In this document: piece by piece, positions 1-7,167 of the stretch | How the letters are laid out: every line of letters starts with the position of its first letter | Position numbering within the stretch: position 1 is the first letter of the stretch | Source of the DNA: Gammaproteobacteria bacterium | Lineage (GTDB): Bacteria > Pseudomonadota > Gammaproteobacteria > Ga0077536 | Assembly: GCA_003540955.1 (NCBI GenBank) | Contig: DPMX01000152.1 | Coordinates: forward strand, 1 to 9,784 | DNA: 9,784 nucleotides | Reading direction: 5' to 3' | Notes under the pieces: model-generated | Seen by the model: only the letters and a program-made list of their open reading frames with translations | What the model was told of the DNA's origin: nothing | The model's database searches: none | Translations under genes and position numbers: made by a program

Positions 1-483
1 TTATGGCTTTGGCAGCGGATGGTGTAATTGCGTAATAATATCGTCTAATGAATGCTCGGAGTCGCCAGCGATTTCAAGTTCAGCAAATCGCTTCAAAGAC
101 TTTTCGTGAAGTACCATAGACTCTGCGATGGCCGCGAACCTTGGTGGAGCTTGCGCAGTGATTTCGCTGTAATGATCGATATAGGGCTGTAATGCATCTC
201 GCAAGCTCACCATGAATTCGTTCCACGAAAGGCCACGTAAGCTATCTGCCCATTTTATACCTGCAGTACGAGATTTTTCTGCCTCAGAGAGATCGAGCCC
301 GAGTTCCATCAAAGCCGGCCGAAGGCGGGTCACTGTTTCTGATTCAAGTTGCAGCATGGTTGCAATTTTGTGGTTGTGATTTGGATCTTCATAGAAGGCG
401 AGCATGCGATCAAATAACGCTTCTCCCAGTATCTCACCCTGGTACATCTCCATAATTCCTTGAAGGAACGTGCTCGATGTCAT
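1..483 (-). CDS. Small helical protein of unknown function, possibly ferritin-like
   Basis: This is a complete 160-residue protein; the ATG is at 483 and the TAA at 1-3. A GGGGAAG ribosome-binding site lies at 490-496, six bases before the ATG. I do not recognise the family with certainty. The sequence reads as helical throughout, with no signal peptide or membrane segment. Acidic and histidine residues recur on the predicted helices: E17 and E21, E47 and E49, H104, E121, then H126-E127 and E135. Such spacing would suit a four-helix ferritin-like or other metal-binding bundle. However, no clean pair of ExxH motifs is present, so metal binding is only a guess. It is the last of three minus-strand genes, about 186 bases after the transporter, and could be transcribed separately. 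That it is a real gene is fairly sure from its length, ribosome-binding site and protein-like composition. Its function is open. Confidence 0.75.
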   Translation of the reverse strand: MTSSTFLQGIMEMYQGEILGEALFDRMLAFYEDPNHNHKIATMLQLESETVTRLRPALMELGLDLSEAEKSRTAGIKWADSLRGLSWNEFMVSLRDALQPYIDHYSEITAQAPPRFAAIAESMVLHEKSLKRFAELEIAGDSEHSLDDIITQLHHPLPKP

Positions 484-669
484 GAGTGACTTCCCCGAAC
501 TAGATACACCATCGTAAATATAGCAGAACTTCCAATCGCGATGAGCACTGATTATATCTGATCTGGGCGTTGTTCGAGTAAGTGTTTTTAAAAAAGAATG
601 GAACGGGCGCCTAGGTGAATATGCTCCTTTGACGCTGTTAAAATTTATCAGGAACGACTTAGCTATTTC

Positions 670-1581
670 TTACGCGCCCTCTCCTTGCGCGGTTGCGCTT
701 GGCAATTCACGGTGTTCGCGCAGAGCATTAAAACTTAAAATTAATAGTGCCCCGCCGATCAAGCTAACACCGATAACCTCAACTGTGCTCGGTCGTTCGC
801 CGAGGTGGAATGAAGATGACAGGATCGCAATAATGGGTGCGGAGAGTGTGCCCATGCTCGCGGTTCCTGCAGGTAAATTATTGAGTACATACAACCATAG
901 GATCCAGCCAACGGCTGTCGTAACGACTGATACTAGTAATAGCACTGTGATGAAGCGGGTGGACCAAATTACCGGCGCCTCGGGCAGCCAAATTGCCACG
1001 GCGATTAACGGTAAGCAGCCTAAAAACATCTGCCACGCCGTCATGGAGAGAAGATCCATCGGGGCACGTAGCTGCAATCGCTTAACCATTATCGCGGCGA
1101 GAGCCCAGGTAAACCCAACCGCGATGCCGAGCAGACTGCTGAAAAGCTTGCCCGACATATTCCAGGGTTCAACGATGACGACGAGACCGCATGCAGCCAA
1201 GAAAATCGATAACCATTGGAGGCCACGCACTCGCTCACCCAGCAGTGGCCAGGCCATAAGGAGAGTAAAAAATGGCATGGTGTAGCCGAGAAATGCCGCG
1301 CGACCTGCGGTGCCCTCATGGACTGCCCAGGTAGATAAAGTCACTAACCCGGTAGTCTGAACTAGTCCAAGCTTGAGCAACTCGGGTAGCCTTCGGGGTA
1401 GGAAAGGTCGACCGGTCAGCGGTAGTACTAATAGCAAGCAGGAGGCTCCGATCCCCATGCGCAATGCTGCAAATGTCAACGGACTTGCATCGAGCAAACC
1501 CATCTTGATACCCGTCCAGGAATAGCCCCACAGAAATGACATGCCGATCAACGCTAATAGCGGACGACCGCGAATTTTCAA
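670..1581 (-). CDS. DMT-superfamily transporter (EamA domains), TTG start
   Basis: This is a 303-residue inner-membrane protein with about ten hydrophobic segments arranged as two EamA repeats, roughly residues 8-138 and 147-285. Both repeats carry the usual LGER motif near the end, at residues 114-117 and 260-263. The N-terminal segment contains the FLWGYSW motif typical of the family, and the tail from about residue 287 is polar. The length is normal for DMT permeases. The start is a TTG at 1581: a GGAG at 1589-1592 lies seven bases upstream, and the first repeat would lose part of helix 1 if the next ATG (codon 14, at 1542) were used. Family members export or import small metabolites and amino acids, and the substrate cannot be read from the sequence. 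It lies between an amidase and a small helical protein on the same strand, so a role in moving the amidase substrate or product is possible but unproven. Confidence 0.88.
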   Translation of the reverse strand: MKIRGRPLLALIGMSFLWGYSWTGIKMGLLDASPLTFAALRMGIGASCLLLVLPLTGRPFLPRRLPELLKLGLVQTTGLVTLSTWAVHEGTAGRAAFLGYTMPFFTLLMAWPLLGERVRGLQWLSIFLAACGLVVIVEPWNMSGKLFSSLLGIAVGFTWALAAIMVKRLQLRAPMDLLSMTAWQMFLGCLPLIAVAIWLPEAPVIWSTRFITVLLLVSVVTTAVGWILWLYVLNNLPAGTASMGTLSAPIIAILSSSFHLGERPSTVEVIGVSLIGGALLILSFNALREHRELPSATAQGEGA

Positions 1582-1588
1582 ACTAGTA

Positions 1589-1592
1589 CTCC
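1589..1592 (-). promoter_or_regulatory. Ribosome-binding site that decides the TTG start of the transporter
   Basis: On the minus strand this reads GGAG, followed by a seven-base spacer and TTG. No similarly good site precedes the in-frame ATG at 1542, and starting there would remove 13 residues leading into the first membrane helix. Confidence 0.6.
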
Positions 1593-1801
1593 AAGTGAAG
1601 GGTTATACGTACGGAGTAAGGTTAAATACAGTTCGTTCGATACCTTTCATTCCCTATTGTCACCGACCAACGCTTGGGATACCAGACTTGCTAATTCGCC
1701 TATTACCAAGGTCAATGGATTAGCCAAAATGTACCGTCCGGAGATCATGGCGATTTAGCCCTCACGAAGGTCCGGCCCATCGGGTCGCGGCCGTTAGAGC
1801 G

Positions 1802-3205
1802 CTAGTTAGACTCCAGTGAGGGGACGAAGGTGCCGATTTCACGCTCGAAAATGCGGGCTGCACGTAACACAAGCGCGTCGGCGTAATGAGCACCAACAAT
1901 TTGCAGGCCGATCGGAAGTCCCGCCTTCGTCAATCCACAAGGGATGGAGGCAGCCGGATTTCGGCTGAGGTTAAAAGTGAAGGTGAACGGTGTCCAGCCG
2001 AGGCTAACGTCGTTGCCGCCATTTGGTGTATTTAATCCAACCTTAAATGCTGGAATCGGCATAGTTGGCGTTAGTAGCAAATCATATTTTCCGAAAAGAC
2101 GGTTGATCGTAACTCCCATTTCTGCACGCTGCTGGTTTGCAATGATATAATCCTTCTGGGTTTGCTTCGCACCCAAAGCAGCTGCGCGCAGCAAACCCGG
2201 GTCCATAAGCTTGCGTTGCTTCGCATTAAATTTTTCTAACAGGACAGATGCATTACCCTGCCATAAAATATCTAACGCCTGAGTAAGGTTTGGTAATTTA
2301 GTGCTAATTCTTGTGACCTGCGCGCCGAGGTGGGAGAAAGTTTTGGCTGCGCTTGCGACGCTTCTGGTAATTTCGGGATCGATATCTTCGACGAACCCAA
2401 GGTTAGGGGAATAGGCGATTTTTAGTCCCTCGATCGTGCCTCTAAGTGCCTTGACGTAATCCACTCCGTCGTCGGGTAGAGTCCACCATTCGCGCACATC
2501 CGCCCGAGAGATAATATTCATCATTAATGCCAAATCGGAGACGTTACGAGCCATTGGGCCAACGTTTGATAGAGTGCCCTGAGCACTCGGCGGGTAGGCA
2601 GGTATACGTCCGAACGTCGCCTTTATTGTCGCAAGTCCGGTAAAGGAAGCTGGAATCCTTACTGATCCTGCTGCGTCGGTGCCAACTGATAATGTAGACA
2701 TGCCGGCTGCTAATGCCGCGGCGGAACCGCCAGAGGAGCCGCCAGGTGTATGCGCCGTGTTCCAAGGATTGCGGGTGATGCCATAAAGTGGAGAATCAGT
2801 GACGCCTTTGAAACCGTATTCTGGGGTGGTCGTTTTGCCGAAAATTATCGCTCCGGCATCACGTAGTGCCGCCGTACAGGGTGCATCGACCTGCCAGGGC
2901 CCTTTGGGATCAACGGCCCGTGTGCCGAATAGGGTCGGCATACCGATGGTCGCTAAAGTATCTTTAATCGTAGTAGGGACGCCATCCAACGGGCTTCGCG
3001 GGCTATCCTTCTTCCAGCGTTTTTCGGAAGCCTTGGCGGCCTTCATTGCGCTGTCGCGGTCGAGAAATTGGAAGGCGTTAAGTGTCGGATTGAATAGATC
3101 CACCCGAGCCAGGACCGCTTGTAATGCCTCCACCGGAGATATCGCACGGCGGCGAAATAATTTGACTAGCTCGGTAGCCGATAATGTGGCGAGATCGTCG
3201 TTCAT
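1802..3205 (-). CDS. Amidase-signature (AS) family hydrolase
   Basis: This is a cytoplasmic hydrolase of about 467 residues that should cleave an amide (or possibly ester) bond. The whole amidase-signature core is visible. The catalytic Lys is in the VPTTIKDT motif (K81 from the ATG at 3205), the cis-Ser in GGSSGGS (S157) and the nucleophilic Ser in GTDAAGSVRIP (S181). The 24-residue spacing between the two serines matches the family, so all three catalytic residues are intact. Near the C-terminus, SIPCGLTKAGLPIGLQIVG is the usual conserved tail block. The motif has AAGS instead of the commoner GGS, a variant I also recall from the nylon-oligomer hydrolase NylA. An in-frame GTG at 3220 would add five residues, but only the ATG at 3205 has a purine-rich GTGGGAAA upstream. 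GatA is unlikely because no gatC or gatB is nearby. The substrate is unknown. It is divergent from the aromatic operon, so a shared regulator is possible. Confidence 0.9.
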   Translation of the reverse strand: MNDDLATLSATELVKLFRRRAISPVEALQAVLARVDLFNPTLNAFQFLDRDSAMKAAKASEKRWKKDSPRSPLDGVPTTIKDTLATIGMPTLFGTRAVDPKGPWQVDAPCTAALRDAGAIIFGKTTTPEYGFKGVTDSPLYGITRNPWNTAHTPGGSSGGSAAALAAGMSTLSVGTDAAGSVRIPASFTGLATIKATFGRIPAYPPSAQGTLSNVGPMARNVSDLALMMNIISRADVREWWTLPDDGVDYVKALRGTIEGLKIAYSPNLGFVEDIDPEITRSVASAAKTFSHLGAQVTRISTKLPNLTQALDILWQGNASVLLEKFNAKQRKLMDPGLLRAAALGAKQTQKDYIIANQQRAEMGVTINRLFGKYDLLLTPTMPIPAFKVGLNTPNGGNDVSLGWTPFTFTFNLSRNPAASIPCGLTKAGLPIGLQIVGAHYADALVLRAARIFEREIGTFVPSLESN

Positions 3206-3396
3206 ATAGTAATTTCCCACTTGCTCTGAGTTTTTGCCAAGACTTTCTCAAAATGATTGAAAAAGAGGTTAATCAATTCGCTCCACATTGTTAACTGTTA
3301 GTTCCCCGTTTCGGTCGAGTACTTCGAAAGCAATTAGTTCAAGGGATCTCAATTCCTTTCATTTGCAATAGTTTGACCAAATTTATGAACGGATGT

Positions 3397-3426
3397 TTGC
3401 CGGTAGCCTAAGATAGAGACTATGCT
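3397..3426 (+). promoter_or_regulatory. Candidate sigma-70 promoter of the thiolase-to-aldolase operon
   Basis: TTGCCG at 3397-3402 and TATGCT at 3421-3426 are 18 bases apart and resemble -35 and -10 boxes with several mismatches. Transcription would begin near 3433, leaving a leader of about 130 bases that contains the inverted repeat at 3480-3504. This is a weak match by eye. A second TTGACC at 3373-3378 has no good partner box. Confidence 0.3.
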
Positions 3427-3479
3427 ACCTAATGCGGATTATGCAGTGTTATATGGACACCGGGGCTGTTAGAGGATTT

Positions 3480-3504
3480 TTTGCGATGCTGGCTTGTTCG
3501 CAAA
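3480..3504. promoter_or_regulatory. Inverted repeat TTTGCGA-N11-TCGCAAA, possible operator
   Basis: Two perfect seven-base arms, TTTGCGA at 3480-3486 and TCGCAAA at 3498-3504, flank an 11-base spacer about 58 bases upstream of the thiolase start. The arm centres are 18 bases apart, so a dimeric regulator could meet both on nearly one face of the helix. The arms could instead form a short hairpin in the leader RNA. No regulator gene is in the window to pair with it. Confidence 0.35.
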
Positions 3505-3561
3505 CTATTCCTGCCCAATGATTTGCTAACGATTAATACTACTTTTCGGAGATCTATCATC

Positions 3562-4749
3562 ATGAGCCAAGTCGTTATTGTCGATAACATTCGTACTGGC
3601 CTTGCCAAATCGCACCGTGGCACATTCAATTTAACGCGAGCTGACGATCTTGTCGCACACTGTATTAATGCCCTGCTTGAGCGAAGCCCCGAAGTTGCGC
3701 CGGAAGAGGTCGAAGATGTTGTTGTTGGTTGTGCGCGCCAAATTGGTGAGCAATCTGCGAATATGGCCCGTCATGCAGTTGCGCTGTCGAAGTTGCCGAT
3801 AAGCGTCGCCGCGATGACCTTAAGTCGGGCATGCTCCTCAGGATTGAATGCGATATCTGTCGCAGCCACTCAAATTGCGAGCGGTTGCAGTGATGTTGCT
3901 ATCGCTGGCGGTGTTGAATCTATTACGGGCTTTGATCGTGGAACCCCTGGCGCATTCAAAAACAATCCAACCTTGGAAGAACACAAACCAGGGATGTTCA
4001 TGCTAATGGGGAATACGGCCGAAGTAGTTGCCCGCCGATACGGTGTTACCCGTGAAGCGCAGGATGAGTTCGGACTTCAAAGCCAGCAACGCTACGCGGC
4101 AGCGGTCGACGCAGGTCATGTGAAAGAAGAAATTGTGCCGATGACGGTTAAGTGGCTTAAATTAATCAACAAGGAAACTAAGGAGACTGCCATTGCTGAA
4201 GGTACTGTCGACCGTGATGAATGTAATAGGCCAGAAACAACTCTAGACGGACTAGCAAAATTAAAACCAGCGTTTGAAGAAGGTGGCTCGGTCACAGCGG
4301 GAAATGCATCACAATTGTCTGATGGTGCGTCGATGTCCTTGCTGATGTCTGAACGACGCGCGGAGCAGCTTGATCTCGAGCCGATGGCGTACTTTCGCGG
4401 TTTTGCTGTTGCCGGGTGCGAGCCAGATGAGATGGGGATCGGCCCAGTGTTCGCGATACCGCGATTGCTAAAGTACAAAAATCTGACACTCGCTGATATC
4501 GATTTAGTCGAATTGAACGAAGCTTTCGCTTCACAATGTTTGTATTGCCGTGACACGCTCGGTATCGACAACGATATCTATAATGTCAACGGTGGTTCGA
4601 TCGCCATTGGCCATCCGTTTGGCATGACGGGGTCGCGGGTTACTGGCGTCGTCATTCGTGAATTACGCCGGCGGCATAAAAAACTTGGTCTGGTTTCGAT
4701 GTGCATTGGCAAAGGCATGGGTGCTGCTGGTTTGTTCGAAGCCTGTTAG
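3562..4749 (+). CDS. Degradative thiolase (acetyl-CoA C-acyltransferase family)
   Basis: This is a 395-residue thiolase, full length for the family. It should cleave a 3-oxoacyl-CoA with CoA to give acetyl-CoA and a shortened acyl-CoA, or run the reverse condensation. The nucleophilic Cys is C91 in LSRACSSGLNA, the NEAF motif is at 319-322, the catalytic His is H351 in GGSIAIGHPFG, and the second Cys is C381 in CIGKGMGAAG. The Lys in CIGKGMG stands where I would expect Gly or Thr. The start chosen is the ATG at 3562, which has GGAG at 3548-3551 and gives the standard N-terminus VVIVDNIRTGLAK; the longer in-frame TTG at 3481 adds 27 residues unlike the family. It is the first gene of the plus-strand operon, 65 bases before the glutathione transferase. 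No hydratase or dehydrogenase of beta-oxidation accompanies it, so its substrate may come from a different side-chain route. The chain-length preference is unknown. Confidence 0.9.
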   Translation: MSQVVIVDNIRTGLAKSHRGTFNLTRADDLVAHCINALLERSPEVAPEEVEDVVVGCARQIGEQSANMARHAVALSKLPISVAAMTLSRACSSGLNAISVAATQIASGCSDVAIAGGVESITGFDRGTPGAFKNNPTLEEHKPGMFMLMGNTAEVVARRYGVTREAQDEFGLQSQQRYAAAVDAGHVKEEIVPMTVKWLKLINKETKETAIAEGTVDRDECNRPETTLDGLAKLKPAFEEGGSVTAGNASQLSDGASMSLLMSERRAEQLDLEPMAYFRGFAVAGCEPDEMGIGPVFAIPRLLKYKNLTLADIDLVELNEAFASQCLYCRDTLGIDNDIYNVNGGSIAIGHPFGMTGSRVTGVVIRELRRRHKKLGLVSMCIGKGMGAAGLFEAC

Positions 4750-4814
4750 ATGCGGTATAAAGGTCTTTTGCTTATTTGAGCGCGAAAACTGCGCACTTGC
4801 AGGAGTAAAAATCG

Positions 4815-5624
4815 ATGCCACTACAACTCTATACGCACCCAATGTCGCCTTGCTCTCAGAAGGTTCGTATTGTATTAGCCGAGAAGGCGCTGACATGGGA
4901 CAAGGTTGATATTGACCTGCCGAGCAAAGAGAATCTGTCGACCGAATACTTGAAGCTCAACCCTGCAGGGGTGGTGCCCACCTTGGTGGAAGATGGCAAA
5001 CCGGTGGTTGAGTCGTCAGTCATTTGCGAATATCTCGAAGACCGATATCCGGATCCGCGTCTTCGGCCAATCGATCCGCATCAGACTTCTTCAATGCGTA
5101 ATTGGATGAGGCACGTCGACAATAAGTTGCATCCGTCCTGTGGAGCTTTGCAATGGCCGTTAGTTATGGCAGACAAATTAAAGCGCCTACCAGCTGAAGA
5201 ACAAGATCGCATCATGGCCACGGTACCAGAGAGGCCTCGGCGTGAACGCCAAATTCGGTTGCTAAAAATGGGTTATGGCGCCCCAGATGTTGTGGATGCA
5301 GTAAGAGTTTATGAAAAAACTATTAGCGATTTAGATGTATTGCTCGGCGAGCAAAAATGGATCGCGGGCGATGATTTTTCACTTGCAGACGCGGCGATGG
5401 CACCATACTTTCAGACACCCTATCAATTTGGTTGGCGTGAGTGGTACGAAAGTCGACCAAACGTTGCTGATTGGTACGCTCGCTGCCGTGATAGAGATTC
5501 TTATGAGGCTGGGGTTGGTGCAGATTTTTCTGCGTCGAAACTTGAAGAGCTTCAGGAGCGTGGCAAGACTGCGTGGCAAAAAATCCAAGCGCTACTGAAG
5601 ACAGCGAGATCAAAGACGGCGTAA
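4815..5624 (+). CDS. Glutathione S-transferase, LigF/beta-etherase-like
   Basis: This is a 269-residue soluble glutathione transferase with a clear AGGAG at 4801-4805. The N-terminal thioredoxin-fold domain (about 1-80) has Ser11 and Ser14 in the first loop (HPMSPCSQKVR), the cis-proline in VVPTL (P55), and ESS at 66-68 for the glutamyl group of glutathione. The all-helical C-terminal domain has the folding motif FSLAD (188-192). From memory, the block ESSVICEYLED followed by LRP.DP at 84-88, the W..HVD region near 97-102 and the long helix insertion around 130-155 resemble LigF, a lignin beta-O-4 etherase of sphingomonads. The protein is longer than BphK-type transferases, of about 200 residues, found in other meta-cleavage operons. 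A C-terminal tail from about 240 is helical and basic. Reductive cleavage of an aryl ether or conjugation of an electrophilic intermediate are both possible. Family membership is sure; the etherase assignment is inference. Confidence 0.88.
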   Translation: MPLQLYTHPMSPCSQKVRIVLAEKALTWDKVDIDLPSKENLSTEYLKLNPAGVVPTLVEDGKPVVESSVICEYLEDRYPDPRLRPIDPHQTSSMRNWMRHVDNKLHPSCGALQWPLVMADKLKRLPAEEQDRIMATVPERPRRERQIRLLKMGYGAPDVVDAVRVYEKTISDLDVLLGEQKWIAGDDFSLADAAMAPYFQTPYQFGWREWYESRPNVADWYARCRDRDSYEAGVGADFSASKLEELQERGKTAWQKIQALLKTARSKTA

Positions 5625-5654
5625 GGCTGTGCCGTTCAGGCGATAGAGATAGCT

Positions 5655-7151
5655 ATGACAATCCAACAATCATCTGCATTGCAATCGTTGCTTTCTGAGA
5701 CCAAGAACTTTATTGGCGGAGAGTACGTCGGATCTTCTGCTAGTAAAACGTTTGAGAATTTTGATCCTGTGACTGGCGAAGTATTCGCAACTGTCCACGA
5801 AGCAACGGAAGAAGACGTAGACACTGCCGTTAGGGCGGCATCTGACGCCTATCGGGGAGAGTGGGGTAGTCTGACCGTTGAGGCGCGAGCTAAATTACTG
5901 TATCGGGTCGCTGATCGGATCAATGAGCGGTTTGATGAATTTCTAGTAGCCGAGTGTCGAGATACCGGAAAGCCCTATTCACTTGCACGTCACATTGATA
6001 TCCCTCGGGGAGCAGCAAATTTTAAAATTTTTGCCGACGTAATCCGCAATGTTCCGACTGAAACGTTTCGGATGGAGACTCCAGATGGTGCTGGCGCATT
6101 AAACTATGGGGTGCGATTACCGAAAGGCGTGATCGCTGTCATATCGCCGTGGAATTTGCCGCTGCTATTGATGACGTGGAAGGTCGGCCCAGCGCTCGCT
6201 TGTGGTAATACCGTGGTGGTTAAACCGTCAGAAGAAACGCCGTCCACCACGACATTGCTTGGTGAAGTGATGGTGGAAGTTGGCATGCCGGCCGGGGTTT
6301 TTAATGTGGTCAACGGATTCGGAACCAATTCAACCGGCGAATTTCTTACCCGGCACCCTGAGGTAGACGCGATCACCTTCACGGGGGAAACCATCACCGG
6401 CACGACTATCATGCAAAATGCTGCGGTCGGAATTCGCGACGTATCGTTCGAATTGGGCGGTAAGAACGCGGGTGTTGTGTTTGCGGATTGTGATATGGAA
6501 CAAGCACTAGACGGCACGGCGCGATCGGTTTTTGCAAACTGCGGCCAGGTTTGCCTCGGGACTGAACGAGTCTACGTTGAACGTCCAATTTTCGATGAGT
6601 TTGTGAGCAAATTAAAAGATCGGGCTGAGGGCCTCAAGATAGGGATCCCGACTGATGAGACAACCGGCATGGGTCCAATGGTTAGTCGGCAGCAATGTGA
6701 AAAAGTACTTTCATATTACGACAAGGCCCGAGAACTCGGCGCAGAAATTATCACGGGTGGTGGCGTTCCAGATATGGCCGAGGCTTATACCGGTGGGTTT
6801 TGGGTCCAGCCAACTATATGGACCGGGTTGGCAGAAGATTCCCCGATCGTCAAACAAGAGATCTTTGGACCCTGTTGTCATATTCAGCCATTCGACCTCG
6901 AAGAGGAGGCGATCCGGCTTGCTAATGATACGAAGTACGGTTTAGCGACGGCTATTTGGACTACAAATGCCTCGCGCGCGCACCGTGTCGCTGAGAAAAT
7001 TGATGTTGGTATTACTTGGGTTAACTGTTGGTTCTTACGGGATCTTCGGACCTCGTTTGGTGGTGCAAAACAATCAGGGATCGGTCGGGAAGGCGGTGTG
7101 CACTCGATCGATTTTTATACTGAATTACGTAACGTTTGCCTAAAACTATAA
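5655..7151 (+). CDS. dmpC: 2-hydroxymuconic (or 2-aminomuconic) semialdehyde dehydrogenase
   Basis: This is a 498-residue NAD-dependent aldehyde dehydrogenase that oxidises the ring-cleavage product 2-hydroxymuconate semialdehyde to 2-hydroxymuconate (4-oxalocrotonate). The full active site is present: N167 in SPWNLP, K190 in VVVKPSEET, E266 in SFELGGK and the nucleophile C300 in GQVCLGTERVYVERP. EIFGP is at 402-406. The C-terminus, with WFLRDLR, FGGAKQSGIGREGG and FYTELRNVCLKL, is what I recall of the DmpC/XylG group and sets it apart from generic aldehyde dehydrogenases. The 2-aminomuconic semialdehyde dehydrogenases (AmnC) share these motifs, so an aminophenol-type substrate is not excluded. 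The ATG at 5655 follows the transferase by 30 bases, with only a weak purine-rich stretch before it. The hydratase begins 16 bases after its stop. Its presence means the operon uses the dehydrogenative branch of meta-cleavage. Confidence 0.92.
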   Translation: MTIQQSSALQSLLSETKNFIGGEYVGSSASKTFENFDPVTGEVFATVHEATEEDVDTAVRAASDAYRGEWGSLTVEARAKLLYRVADRINERFDEFLVAECRDTGKPYSLARHIDIPRGAANFKIFADVIRNVPTETFRMETPDGAGALNYGVRLPKGVIAVISPWNLPLLLMTWKVGPALACGNTVVVKPSEETPSTTTLLGEVMVEVGMPAGVFNVVNGFGTNSTGEFLTRHPEVDAITFTGETITGTTIMQNAAVGIRDVSFELGGKNAGVVFADCDMEQALDGTARSVFANCGQVCLGTERVYVERPIFDEFVSKLKDRAEGLKIGIPTDETTGMGPMVSRQQCEKVLSYYDKARELGAEIITGGGVPDMAEAYTGGFWVQPTIWTGLAEDSPIVKQEIFGPCCHIQPFDLEEEAIRLANDTKYGLATAIWTTNASRAHRVAEKIDVGITWVNCWFLRDLRTSFGGAKQSGIGREGGVHSIDFYTELRNVCLKL

Positions 7152-7167
7152 AGGCACGACGAGGGAC

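Larger units (their letters stand above)
3206..3561. promoter_or_regulatory. Divergent intergenic region between the amidase and the catabolic operon
   Basis: About 355 bases without a convincing gene separate the two divergent transcription units, and it is visibly more AT-rich than the genes on either side. It should hold promoters for both directions. For the minus strand the best pair I see is TTAACA (3289-3294) and TAACCT (3266-3271) with 17 bases between; the second box is poor. For the plus strand see the separate promoter and inverted-repeat entries. A short in-frame extension of the thiolase frame reaches back to a TTG at 3481, but it lacks a good ribosome-binding site and family similarity. 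I see no RNA gene and no terminator hairpin followed by a T run. Confidence 0.55.

Noticed and set aside
583..596. Run of T then A (TTTTTAAAAAA) between the transporter and the small gene as a terminator
   Set aside because: No stable GC stem directly precedes the T run on the minus strand; the nearby GGCGCC is a palindrome without a loop.
629..1285. A 218-codon open frame on the plus strand, antisense to the transporter
   Set aside because: It runs opposite a convincing membrane-transporter gene, its product is a low-order mix rich in Ser, Arg and Thr with no domain, and the start lacks a ribosome-binding site. It is a shadow frame.
1769..1783. GC-rich hairpin CGGCCC-ATC-GGGTCG near the end of the amidase as a terminator
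   Set aside because: It lacks a T run on either strand, and in the minus-strand direction the stem has a mismatch, so termination is not supported.
3481..3561. N-terminal extension of the thiolase from a TTG at 3481
   Set aside because: The 27 added residues do not resemble thiolase N-termini, and the ATG at 3562 has its own GGAG and gives the expected first strand.
5616..5635. Inverted repeat ACGGC-N10-GCCGT at the end of the glutathione transferase as a terminator
   Set aside because: The arms are only five bases, the repeat overlaps the stop codon and no T run follows. The next gene starts within 20 bases.
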